NCBI GenBank assembly: GCA_001986395.2 | Contig: MQVO02000005.1 | Location: forward strand, 558,001 to 622,000 | Reading direction: 5' to 3' | Origin: Irpex lacteus | Lineage: Eukaryota; Basidiomycota; Agaricomycetes; Polyporales; Irpicaceae | DNA: 64,000 nucleotides | Program-made: the position numbers and the translations under genes | Shown: piece after piece, positions 34,301 to 46,607 of the stretch | Numbering within the stretch: the stretch's first letter is position 1 | How the letters are laid out: every line of letters begins with the position of its first letter | Notes under the pieces: generated by a model | Seen by the model: the letters and a program-made list of their open reading frames with translations, nothing else | The model's database searches: none | Told to the model about the DNA's origin: nothing

Positions 34301-37300
34301 TTCGTTCCGAACGCCCGGTTTGTCGGGAAGGAGAAGAGCTGCATGCCTTGCAAACAAGGAGGCGTCCCGAATAGGGAGAGTTGCGATCCCAGGCCCTATG
34401 TCATCTCACCTGTGTGCGCGGATGGAGAGATGCTGGGATGGTTCGTTGGAGAGGTCGGATCGTGTCGTGTCAACGACGGTCGAAGGTTCGAAAGGAAGGA
34501 CGTCAGCTGGGGATGGGGAGCGAGGTGAGAGAAGCACAGCTGCAGCACTGGATGACGGCGACGTCGGATGAACGTTGACGAGGACAGCTCGCGATCGTTG
34601 GACGTGTTCGCGATCCAGCGAGCCATGCCATGGGTGGAGTCGACTGAATGGCGCGATGTCGGGCAGGACGGGAGAAGAGGAGGGGGAGACGCGAAACGTG
34701 CTGCATGTCGTCGTGCGAGCGAAGTACGAGAACGAAGAACGCGCGATCGCTGTTCCACGTTCCACGTTGGTGGTGCGTGCTTCGAATTCCTTTGCCCCGC
34801 TCTCACTGCGGCGGGGTCTCTATGATCAGCAATTGTTTCGTCGCGAGTCTTCTTTCTGCTGTACACTGTGATATCTTCACCTTCTGTTTGGTATACAACT
34901 CCGGATTGACATTGCACTGTATCACATCGAAGTTTACCTGTGAGAAGGGGGGATAAGATAGAAAGACGGTGGGAACCTCAGTAAAACGTGAGCATTCGTC
35001 ATGATTGACTCTCCGTTTACTCATCGGACACTTCAACATGGATCTGCTTCTTGTGCGCAGCGGTCAATCACTCACCGCAGAGGATCCAGGAGCGTGTAAG
35101 CTGGCTTTGCTCGTCCAATCCACGTCTGACTTGCTTGTTCGCCTTCGTGGTTCTTCGCCGGGGTACTGTAAGAAATCTGTCATCGTGGATCATGCATTCT
35201 TGTCCAATTACCGTCAAAGAAGGAGTGGAGTATTTGCACATTTATGTCCGATCCGTTGAGCTGGGGCTGCTTCGAACTCACATTCACCGATTCCCAGCTG
35301 GCTGTCCGGGCCAAAGGGCAAGACGTTGACACTGTAATTTGCACGTGTACGGAGATGGATAGCCAGCAATGCGGAGGTTTATTATCCCTATAGCCCAAGT
35401 AGCATGTACAGTAAGCTTATTCATGGCAGGCGTGCAGCACGTACTCCGTTAAAAATCACCGCTGCGTCTTCCATGGACCGCCATCAACGGTGAAACTGAC
35501 AAAAACAGCCAGTCTGTGATCATGAGATCCTCGTCGCCACCGGCGAAGGATGTATTGGCAGCGGAAACGATGGGACCCCCATGACAGCGTGCGACGAAGA
35601 CAGAAGAAAAAGAAGCTGCGAAGGTCGAAGCACAGTGCGCATCAAGCGCGCATGGCCGTCAGAGACAGCCCTGGGAGTCCAATCCCACGCGTGACAAGTC
35701 GCGTTTCTCTCGTGACGTCACGCGTGGGGTTGGCTGATTGTGACGTTAGCGCTCTTTTGAACTTCTACCACAACGAAGAAGTGCATCTTCCGCGATAGGT
35801 ATCAATTCTATTGAGACAAGGCAAACCGATGAACCCAATATGTTCAGCTTAACTTCAGGCTGTTCGGCGAACAGAGTCGGTGCGTGAGTCGATTCAACCC
35901 CAATCGCCTTCGAATTCAATTCTAACACGCCGCTTTTGACGTTCATACAACACAGTACCGTATTGAACACTCACCACCAGCGCTGCTCACCTTGAAAATT
36001 GTGGTACCGGTGCAAAAAGTTGGATGATAGCGGCGCATTCTGACTTTTGACAGTGCCAGCGTCGTATGTACGTCGGTTCACTCCTCTGGACCAAAAGGCA
36101 CGTATATGGAGGTCCCATGTGACGGCGTACGTACGGCCTGGCTGTGAGGCGAAGGGCGTCAGGCTCGCAGAAACATCACGTCAAACGGGAAAGAAAAGCT
36201 GGGCTGCGTGCCGACTGCGAGAAAATGCGGGGACGTCGCCCCCAAATGTGTGATGGCTGATTGTTGCTTTTCTGCGAATAGGCATCCATCGAAGGAGTAC
36301 TGGTACTCTTAGTCGGTACAGCGCATCAAACGTTAAATTTAATGTACTGTTCAGTACGAACTTTTGGTGAGTATATGCCACTGTTATAGAAAATCTGTAT
36401 TTGACAAACGGGCTTGCGCTTGTATGACAGGTCACTCTTGTCTCGAAACTAATCACGAAGCAAGGCCTTCGATAGGCACGTCAAAGTTTGCCGAGTGTGA
36501 TATCAACGTTCAACGTAAGTGCGCTCTCCTTTGCTCTGGGCTTCTTTTGACTGTATAATAATAAACTTTCAACGTAGCTTGCAGATTTATCGCCGCGTCA
36601 CGGTAATTCAGGGCCCATGATTTATGGGGGCCCCAAGTGTTCATTGGCTTGGTCGACACTGCCGTTTTTTTGGCAATAACTCAAGCTGGACGAGATGGCC
36701 ATGATGAATCTTCAAACTTCATTGGTCAGTTGCAGACGTCTACCATACGTCTTTCCGTTCACGCGTTTCGTTCAAGTTTTTACGGCACAGCCGTTGACTT
36801 GAACTTACGCTCAAACACACTCCTATCTCTTGCCCTGGATCAACAATCGACATGTTTGGGGTACGCGAACCTCTATGAACGTGATCAGAAATAGCCCGTT
36901 ATCTACGTCGGGAATATCCTGGCATCACAAGCTCCACACCACATATTGAGGTACAGTACGCCAAGCCGCTTTTATGCACGAAACGTTCCAGATCGTTCTG
37001 ACTTCTCGTTCGCATTAGCCGCACAGTGCGCGCTATTTGGCATTTGCGCCATCATCACGACACAACTTTCCCCGGCGTAACCGATGCGATTTGTTGAAGC
37101 TTGACGAACAAGAAGTGCACGTCGACCCTTTCAGCAGCTAGGGACATCCTTACGTTCTTCTTGCCCAAGAGGTATGCACATACTCATATGTCTACAAACC
37201 TCATCAATAATTCCATAACAATAAAATAACAGACCGTCAGTACAACACCCAGCACCGCAACTGCCCACTTATCCACTCCGATCGGAAGCGTCAACTCCCC

Positions 37301-40300
37301 AGCAAGCAGTCAACTGACATCCCGAGCTGAGCGTGTAACACACGTACCTGCTCCCTCCATCACACACTCCTCATGACAGTCAAGCCACAACCCCCAAGAT
37401 ATGAGGCCCTTTTCTCGTTCTGGAAACCTGTCAAACCTGTCTTGAGCCCTGCAATTCACGAAGATGCAGCCGAGAGTCTCCTTTCTGGTGGGACGACCAG
37501 GTCGTGTTTCGTACGTGCATATAAGGCTACGGAACACAACAACTCACCATCGCTATCTCTATCTTCTGCCGTGCGTTCTAGATTCTATATTACACGATGA
37601 ACATCTGGGCTCGCGGAGCGTTCACTGCACAGTGCAGTTCATTTAGTTAGGCTCAGACTCCGAGATGCCGTACATACTGTATTGACTCTCGACTCTCGAG
37701 CCTTCCGTACTCCGTAAGTGAATACTGTACTAGACAAACGGCGCGAGAGAGAACAGATACTGACGGAAGCATGCAGTAGACGATTGTATATGGCGGTTCT
37801 GTGTGCCACAACCTGCAGAGTTCTGCCACAGCATCATGTTACTTCATGTTATGTGCGCTCTAGGACCCGAGCTCCAGGTGCGTTCCAATGTTTGGATCTT
37901 CTGTCACTTGCGCTTTCCTAACATCTACGGTCATGATCAAGGTGTGCTGGACCGTTCCATGCCTCAGCACTGTATACCAAGCCTCGAGGCTCACATGCAC
38001 ATATGAGCGCGGCCATCGATGCCTTGGCGCCTGATCACGGAGCCTGGTCGATGGATGCCTCGATGCATGTTCGCGTCTACGAAACCTGATGGCGCTGGTT
38101 CAGACGTTCATCAGGCTGAACGTACCGCGCCGAGCACCCCTTCCCCATTGAGGTCAACTCGTCGTTCAAGGCTACTTCGGGCTACAGGGGACCGACATGC
38201 TCGTCCCCTCCCCGAAATCAATATGGCGCAGCGCATTGGAAAACTTGCAAAAATAGGTGGAAGGCTCAGGTTGGCGGCTCATGCACTCATGTTCGGCATC
38301 CTGCTTGTACTTACTAATATCATCTGGCGGTTCGCAGTGGTTTTGGTTTTGTGGTGCCTTGGAAGCTGTCGCACTGACTGCAAGTCTCCTGGACCAATAG
38401 GATTGCTGAGGCCACATCCAAGGGCGGTCGTGAGTCCCGCTTTCTCTGTCGCTCGTTTGCTGATAGCTTAAGATGACTAGGTATGAGTCTGGGTACGTAC
38501 CTATCGAGACGGACCAAAATTTACGACATGAACACTTATCCCAGGCTCTCCATTCCTCCCAATCAAGTATCAGGCCACAATCCCTTGTCTGTAAAGTGAG
38601 TACCTCTCGAACTCTCTTCATATGTCTAGTAGCGGAGTTGGCCGATAACCTTTGCGTTTAGACTGGGGCTTTTGAGAGATCCGCGTTCCTGCTGTCCACA
38701 GTAGCCCTGTCAAACGCAACTGGCCGAAGAGAAAACAAGAAACCGTGCTAGTACGTGTTTGGGTGGTATATCCCACCAATGGCTCTTGTGCAAGATACTG
38801 GATGCTCCCGCCGTGATTGGGGAAGGGGAATGGTCGTGTAAGGTGAGATTAAAGATATGCTATCTCCCTTTGTGTTATAATTATAGAACTGAACCCGCAG
38901 CAGGGAGTTGTTGTCGCGCACCGCCGAAACCCGACGTTCTGTTCTAGTCCGGACGGCTGGGTATATGCGTGTTGTTTCGCGCTTCGACTCGTGGATACAG
39001 ATTATAGTGGGACGTGGGCTTCGCAAATGAATGCCTTTATACGGTTCACGCGTGGAGATCTGGATACACAGGTTGAGAGAAGCGAAAAATATTCTCCTAA
39101 GCTAAGCTCATAATCAAACGGTCTATCGTTGCGCTCTTCAGACCCGCCTCCTTTGCTCGTCTCTGCTGGCGCCTCTGACCAGACTGGCTGGCGAGTCTAC
39201 TTCAAAGCACAACCCCATTCGATTCAGCCCCAAGCACGCCAGACGTCTGCGTTCCCGTGCTTCATGAATCAATTCACAAGCTGCCCCTAGCAACAGCACC
39301 ACCTTCTACCGAACAGGCACAAGCGAAAGTCTTTGATTTTGCGTAGGCATGTTTCCTTGGCGTATCTGCTTGTGACCACCGACCAGCACAGCTTGACGTC
39401 TTCAATACTCCAGCTGAAGCTTCGGAGCGCAAGTTCCCTATAACGGTAAGTCCTATACATTCGGCACCCGGTCCCTTGTCTCGCCCTTACCATCACCTTT
39501 CGGATGCATCCGCAGATACGACCAAGCGGTGTTCAAGATATCTTGTGTACGGATCTACGATGATAAAGCCACGTTCAGGGCTCCCACAGAAAGATGTTGT
39601 CGAGGCGTACAAGGTGCGGGTGCTGTACTGCTCTCGGTACCGCGCTGTCGCTGATTGTTGTTTGCGATTCTTGAGAACGTGACCCTGATCGACACTGCTA
39701 GGGCTCTCAAACTTCAACCTTCAGCCAATGCCAACGAATGAACATATTCTTCGAGGAGAAGGGCCGATGCAGGGTCCGTTTCTTACTCGGCACCGAGCTG
39801 TCGTACCGTTCGGTTTCAAGTGGCGTATGAAGCTCAGTGTCGACGTGTAAACAAACACCAAGAGGTGAGAGGTAAGCTGCTTGATTTGTAGGAACCCAGG
39901 CGAGCTCACGAGGGTCAAGGAAGCGCTACAAATGTAGCTGTTCTCGCCGTTCTGCGTTGACAGATGCTTGCGGAAACACTCATGCAAGAGGCCACAGGTA
40001 CGCCACACGTCTGTATCTCATCACAAGTTCCGACTTGTTCTTCTCTGGATGTGGAACTCCATAAACTGAACTTCTTCTGTGGTGATGCACCTTGATGCCA
40101 TGTTTGACACGTGGACGAGCTGAGGTGAACTGAAGAGAAAGATGGAGGGAGCGGAAACACGACGGTCACCGGCGAGGACGATACGTCGCACATATTCTCC
40201 CTGTTGGAGGTTGAACGACGTCTTGGAAGTATCGCTCCGGCTCCGCCAAGCGCGACTGATAGACGTGCCTTTGTTCTGATGGGCATTTCGTAATATGTAA

Positions 40301-43300
40301 GTGCTTACATGGTTCTCATTGTGTCACGGTCGAATGCTCCCGTATCAAGCGCTCACTAAATAGCAGACTCAACGATGCCGAACAAGGCTCCAAGCCTCAA
40401 GCTTCAAGCTTCATGAGAACGTCCAGTTTGGACTGCAGAGTCCCGACGAGGACGCAGTTAACGGTAAGATAGTCTTCATAAGTTCCTGTTTTACGCCAAT
40501 AATTTGTATTTTTCTCACATACACTATGCGCGCCATTCCTGCAAACAATACAAACTACTCTGAGCGGCCCCCCGAACGCTGAGAATCCCAACAGACGGAG
40601 ACAGATGGTCGTGTTTGGCTGCCCGAAAGCTGTTTCAGAGAAAAAGGGTCCCATATGAAAAGAAGCAACACACAATTCGATCACGCACAACGTCATTGAG
40701 TCCAGATCAACAAACGATCGGATTTGCGCGTTGTTCGACTTCTGACTTCTTCTGAATTGTCCTAATCAGGGTTCTTTGTTTCCCCTGCACGCAGTGTGTA
40801 CCACGGGACGTCCATCTCCGTGATGATTTGTTGTTTTATTTGACAGAAAGTCGGAGGCCACGCCGCTCTGGGCTGCTGCGTATGTCGCAGACGGACAGAT
40901 TCCAAGCTCTGTTCTATCAGAATAACGGCGCGGGAGCGTTTATTCGGACGGATCGTATCATCGTCGTCATTTGTAGGCGCGGACATTGGAGGGCACGACA
41001 CCTGGCCAACTGATTGCAATTGCTGAATTGACGCAGACGGCCATGGCGCGCAGCTGGGTTGGCCGTTTGTGATGATGCTGTCGAAATCACTATTACGCGC
41101 TCGGAACCGTGACGACCGGTGGGTCTCGTCGGCGAGAAGTGACAACGTCGACAGTACGAGAGTCCTATCTTGCGCGAGGTGAGAGCATTGCTCTACATGT
41201 GATCTCCATTACACTGTAGTACATGGGTCACAAGATGCCATAAGAGGTTCGTGATCAGTCCTATTGTTATATTCGTACACTTACCCCACGGAATGAATAC
41301 ATTATTCAGGTTTGAATGTACGACTCGAAGGCGCGACACTACTCACCATAATGGGAAACTTTCAGAGCTACATTTGCTCTCAGTCAGACGGAACATCTCG
41401 AGAACTAAGGGGAAGAGCCGGGATCAAGCTGTATCTCCCGGCACGTATGAGAGCCGTAGATCAGATCATTATGGTGAGCTTGCTTGAGCCTCCCCCCTGT
41501 CTCCTGTTACATACAAATGTTCCCTTTTGCAGAACTTTCAGACTCTTGTTCTGAGTCGTCTTGAACATCATGATCTCCAGTGGCGGCTGAGTTTATCAGA
41601 AGAAGGTGCATCGAGGAGCAGCATGTCTGCACACTATGATCCCTGATCAAGCCCAAAAGTGTACAGCCTAAGTATATGTCTCAACTGCATATTAACAGTA
41701 ACTGTGAGTCACATCTATCTGCGGGAATGGACGTATCTTCATCACGGCAAACAGCTTTCCTTTCGCACGTCAGACCCACCATGGACTCCCGGAAAGAGTT
41801 CCTTGAATATAAACAACATGGATAATGATGAACGCATACCCTCGTCCCCAGTGTTGGCGCTATTGACGAATTTCCACAGAAGTATGTGTCAATACGTGGA
41901 TCTTGGAAATTCTCTCCTGCCTCCGATCTCACTTCCACTCAAGTGCGTTAATCAAGTAGCTATTCGCACAGTTCGTTTCGTCCTCAATTGAGCTGGAATC
42001 CAGTCTCATGAACTACCAATGACGATAATAAGGAAGCCGTACGTGATTCTCCGTTATGTCAACAACTGTGTTGGCACTCATGCCCATATCCCTAATTGTT
42101 TCAGCAACCCATATCCTCCCTGAAAGCTAATCAGTCTGACCCTAAGTCACCTACCAAATGAACCCTGTTCAAACCGCCCATGCTTCTTTCTGACTTGTAG
42201 ATGGACGCTCAAATCGGGCTAATGGACGGATATCCTCCCGAGAGTGGGTTTCGCACTCGACAAAACCAAATACTTTCAGATTCAGGTACGTGGTTCCAGA
42301 CTGTCAGGGAACCTCCCGAAGAACTGACCCCCAGAATCCGAAGCGGAGCGCACCAGAAACGTGCTGCTACGCCGATATGTTTTTTGGGGGGCGGAAGTCG
42401 TTACGTCGCGGTTAAGAGTTGTAAGATTTGAAGCGCGAACCTCATACCAGGGCAACAAGATAGACGACAGACGTATACAATAGCTCGGAGCTTTCGGGCT
42501 GCCTGTGGCTGCTTTCGATGATGCGTAAGTAGCGAGTTCAAATTAAGATTTTTGGCGACTAGGGATCCCCGACAATTGAATGGTTCTGTTCGTACATAGG
42601 TTGCAAATACTTACCGACAAGGATCGTTGGGGAGCAGGCACTGGGCTCATTGCAAATGCCCGCCCAAGTAACCAGCGTAAGGATGATACTCAAGTTGGCG
42701 AGGACTCTTGAGATAATGTAGTCAATTGATCCTATCCACGTTTCGCAAAGACCCTCGTTCCACTGCCGCTGTGGCATATCTGGTCGTTCATTGCGCCAGC
42801 CGTTGCACCTTCGCGATGGAAGCGCCGAGTATCTCACCCCAATATGCAGAGGTTCGTGATTAGGCTCTCAGTATAAACACGCATCTAATCGAGCATCGAA
42901 GGTACGCGCTTTCTGTACGGTATTCTGACGGACTCCAATAAATACTACCAGCTGACTATACTACCAATGAGTGGAATCACAGGCATGTCACGGTAAGTCG
43001 CAGAAGAGGGTGCTCCTCTGCGCTCGCTGATACACCTTGCATGCAAGTTTCATAAATCAGCCGCCACCGGTTTGCTGTCAGTATCTTTGATTATTGAGCA
43101 GGATCTCATTCTGTGTAGTGACGGCATAGGAGTCCGGGGAAAGTTTAATTCCTTGAGTGTACTAGGCGTCACTGGCACATCTCAGGGTGAGCTGGGCTTC
43201 TCTCTGTCATCGAGAAACTTACCGACGAGTGAGAAGGTACTTGCCATTCTCAGCACGTTCTCAGCAGAATGAGTGCAATCCATAAAATGTTAAAGAACGT

Positions 43301-45335
43301 CGAAGGAGCAAGTACGCCAGGGACTCCATGTAGCAACGTATCGGCTAACTTCTGCTCAGTTTAAGTGCCGATGAATGGATACTAGAATTATGGGAAAACA
43401 CTTTTACTAATGATAATCACTTGCTTTCCAGGGCTTCCGACAGTCGACAAATAAAGTGCGCATGCCCTCAGATAGGCATATTCCTTTGTATGTAGTCTCT
43501 TTGATTACCAACATAGGTGGGCAATGTGTTCCGTTCCTGTAACTACCCCACAACTCACCATACCCACAGGCACGTTCTCCCACTTCGTCGACATCGAACA
43601 CCGTCACGTCGACAGTGCCTGAGCTGCACGAGTATGCCATGTGCAACTGCCGAATAATCGATTGACAAAGTCCGCTCACATTTGACAATGCAACTCCCTT
43701 CTTCTAAGTTGGGGAGTCAATCGTGATGAACGTTGCGATAGTGAACAGTGAGTACTATACGACCATCCCAATGCTCCAGTTCATCTGCGTGATGAAATAA
43801 CCATCGACAGATGCTTCTCAATACCATCCTTACCCCGGGCGACACCGCCTGTAGACGTTGCATCGTGAATAGAGTTCGATATCCAGCCAGGGCGAGGCGC
43901 CGCGGGAATCCGTGGGCATTTCGGACGAATTCGAAGAGAAGGTCTCGTTCGGAGAGGGCATGAATCTGTTTCCCAGATTATCTCAGCCTACCTGAACAGC
44001 CACCGATAGAATAGCGATGGTTATCGCAGCACGCAGCCTCACGCAGACGCCAGGGTCTATACCGGTCACGGTATGCCCTTTCCATCATAGGTGTATCAGC
44101 ACAGAGACAGAAATATACCCATTCCCCTCAGCGCGACCGATTGAGACCGTGATTCATTGGATAAGGACCATCGTAGCAGTAAATACTGGCTCAGGCGACG
44201 CAAGTCTCGGATGTCAAATCCGTACTATTATATGTGCATACACGCATGAAACGGAAGAACCGTCTCCTCAGGTGCGATCCGAGTCGGACCTTGACGTCAG
44301 AATATTAAGAGGTCGAGATTGTAGCCACGCATTCGCAACGGCGTGAGGGGCGACTTAATATTGCGCAATTTGCACCTAGAAAAAATCCGACATCGCGAGG
44401 AGACCTTCGAACTCTATGGTCCCACTTACGATCGGGCGGTTTGGATGAATGGGTCGGGCAACTTGGCGATCATTTGGCCGTTGGAACGACTGCGCACGTT
44501 GAAAGTTGCGACGTTTCACCGCTATGGAGGCTCGTGTTCCTAGCGGACGGCGGCGACATGCGTCATTGCACACGAGGTTATGACACATGGTCACTTCCGT
44601 GAGCATCTCAGCTTGAACGTGCGAACGGAGGGTATCCCCCCGGAGCCGAGACGTCCAAGAGCATCGGAGGCCTCCAGGTACGTGGTTGAGGCTGCCAGCT
44701 CTATCAGGCACAGAAGATCGATAAAACATAGCTTCATATTCTTCCAGCTTCTCAACATAAGTACGGCGCGACTGGGCCGTACATCCGTCAGTCGTGTGTT
44801 GTTGATATCGTGCCCGGTTCCCCTGGGGCCTGTGGCGTATAGCCAATGTCAATTCGTACCTTGAACTCTGTTTTGTTGTGTTCCTCGGAGATTTACAATT
44901 TCAGGGATGCGGAGGCTAGATATACCATGAACTGGGCGATGGCACTTATGGTCCAACCCGTTCACAGCACGATCATGGCCTTTGCATTGCCCCCGTGGGT
45001 CAGAGTGTTTGGTATCTCTGCCCACCAACATGTCAGCTGCATTTGCAACCAGGAAGAAGTATGTATGCCTACGCATATAGTAAACGTTATAACAATTGAG
45101 ATTGTCGCAATGGTGGCTCGATGGACGTGATCATTGGTCCCTTACTTGGAGTGCGCAGCTAAGCCGTTCGCTACAAATTATGGGAGGCTCTCCTGCGACC
45201 ATGAATCAGCGAAGTTAATCTTTCTCAGAGACATACCATCATATCTATGAACAGTGCGTACAGTACAGAAGTAGTGTGAAAGCGCAGAGCGTATGCACCC
45301 GATGAGATTGCATGTGCTAAACGACTTGGACAGTC

Positions 45336-46459
45336 CTACACGCCTTGTTCAAATAAGTCTTCCTGCCCTACCGCCAGACCACCGAAGTAGCAAGTTAGTG
45401 CCTTCAGTTTCGACCCCATCCATTCCTCTTCCACTTCGACGACCTCCTGCGGCGGCGAAGGAGCATTCGACTGAAGCAGTAAGTCTGATATCTCTTGCAG
45501 GTTGGTGTTTCGAGGAAGAAAGTAAGCCACGTTTCGAGTAATTCGACGAGTAAGGGTGAACAACTCTGTCCCGTGTATCGGCTTTATACTCGCCAGACTG
45601 AATTCTGGGTGCGTATTCTGTTGATCACCCTCGCGTGAAGTAAGGTTGTCGCCAGAAATGTATTCGGGACCTCCCCATGGAGGGCTAAGAAATACAACGT
45701 CTATCTTGCGTTGTACTGGATTTGATAGGTAAGAGCGAGCGAACTCCAAGTAATCCGCTTGGATGAACTCGATACGATCTTCAACGCCATAGATAGCAGC
45801 GTTGTGGCGGGCTAACGCTAGTCGTGTTGAAGACGTATCAATCGCTATAACTGAACAAAATTCCCTTTTCAGATTGTCAGTTATAGCTCAACAGTGGTGC
45901 AACACACCTCTTTCGCATGTTTGTGCAAAGGCAATAGCATTGCCGCCTACTCCACAGAAGGCATCAAGAATGGTTCCACAACGGCAGCGTTCAGCGATCT
46001 GGTTGGCAATTAGTTCGGGCGTCACGCTGTACCACCCTTCTTCGTCTAGCAAGCACCCTGACGAGTACAAAGAGAAGTATCTTTCTCTCTGATAGAAGTC
46101 TATAAATTAAGTTAAATAATGTTCGAAGATTTGAGCGATTGCAACATACATTTCTTCAGATGCTCCGGGACCTCAGACGCGTCAGTGTAATACGGAACAA
46201 GCCCTGTAGCATCGTACTTCTCATACCCGGGGCCCAATAAACCCGTCTTTCGTTTTTTATGCACTGGCTCTCCTCGAGAAAAGGCTGGTTCGCTTTCCAG
46301 CTGTGAGGCCGATCTTGCATTTGTCTTCTCCGTGCTGGTGGATGCTGTCGTCTGCTCTCCAGTCGTTTTTGTCGTCTGCACATGTTCTCCTTGGCTCCCT
46401 CCAAACGCCTCCAGCGCAAACCGAGATAGCCCAGAAAATGCTGAGTGTCGTTTGCCCAT
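45336..46459 (-). CDS. TGS1: Trimethylguanosine synthase (snRNA/snoRNA cap hypermethylase)
   Basis: Complete SAM-dependent methyltransferase that converts the m7G cap of snRNAs and snoRNAs to 2,2,7-trimethylguanosine in the nucleus. The start is ATG at 46459 (MGKRHSAFSGLSRFALEAF). A low-complexity N-terminus carries the basic patch HKKRKT. The conserved block then begins GYEKYDATGLVPYY and, across the first intron, FYQRERYFSLY and DEEGWYSVTPE. The SAM-binding motif I is DAFCGVGGNAIAFA. Across the second intron the catalytic motif SPPWGGPEY is intact. The protein ends EDLFEQGV at 45336. Two introns (about 46156-46095 and 45900-45845) both give clean joins. The length, about 330 residues, suits a fungal TGS1 that is little more than the catalytic domain. 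It is divergent from the gene at 46608, with 148 bp between start codons. Confidence 0.92.
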
Positions 46460-46607
46460 GGTGATTCGTGAATGACAAGGCCAACAACGAGCGCCAACTT
46501 CAGAGGCGTGGCGGCTACTTTAATCATTGCCAAATACGACCAAATACCGACCGCGCGACCACTGTGTTGTGTACTGCTCTTCCCGAGTTGACTTGCACCA
46601 TGTCGCG
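46460..46607. promoter_or_regulatory. Short divergent promoter between TGS1 and the Zn2Cys6/AlkB-like gene
   Basis: Only 148 bp separate the two start codons, so both 5' UTRs and core promoters must fit here. No clear TATA box is visible. Shared regulation is an inference from spacing. Confidence 0.5.

Larger units (their letters stand above)
29041..45335. other. Gene-poor region, about 16 kb
   Basis: The first 1-1.5 kb upstream of the Con7-like start is probably promoter and 5' UTR; it has pyrimidine tracts such as the one at about 30064-30090. Beyond it no complete gene could be built on either strand. Isolated fragments with protein-like texture occur on the minus strand at 42840-42600 (RVLANLSIILTLVTWAGIC, hydrophobic, with a GTAAG donor after ILVG), 43688-43550 (CSSGTVDVTVFDVDEVGE) and 45120-44900 (ISIVITFTICVGI, ending with stops). 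They may be exons of one broken membrane-protein gene, but they could not be joined. No transposon ends, tRNA or rRNA were seen. Confidence 0.45.

Noticed and set aside
34396..34917. 173-codon minus-strand frame
   Set aside because: It overlaps several equally long frames on both strands in GC-skewed DNA. Arg/Ser/Pro-rich with no domain or splice sites.
38019..38471. 150-codon plus-strand frame with one hydrophobic segment
   Set aside because: The hydrophobic part is short and irregular. There is an overlapping 149-codon frame on the other strand, and no conserved motif.
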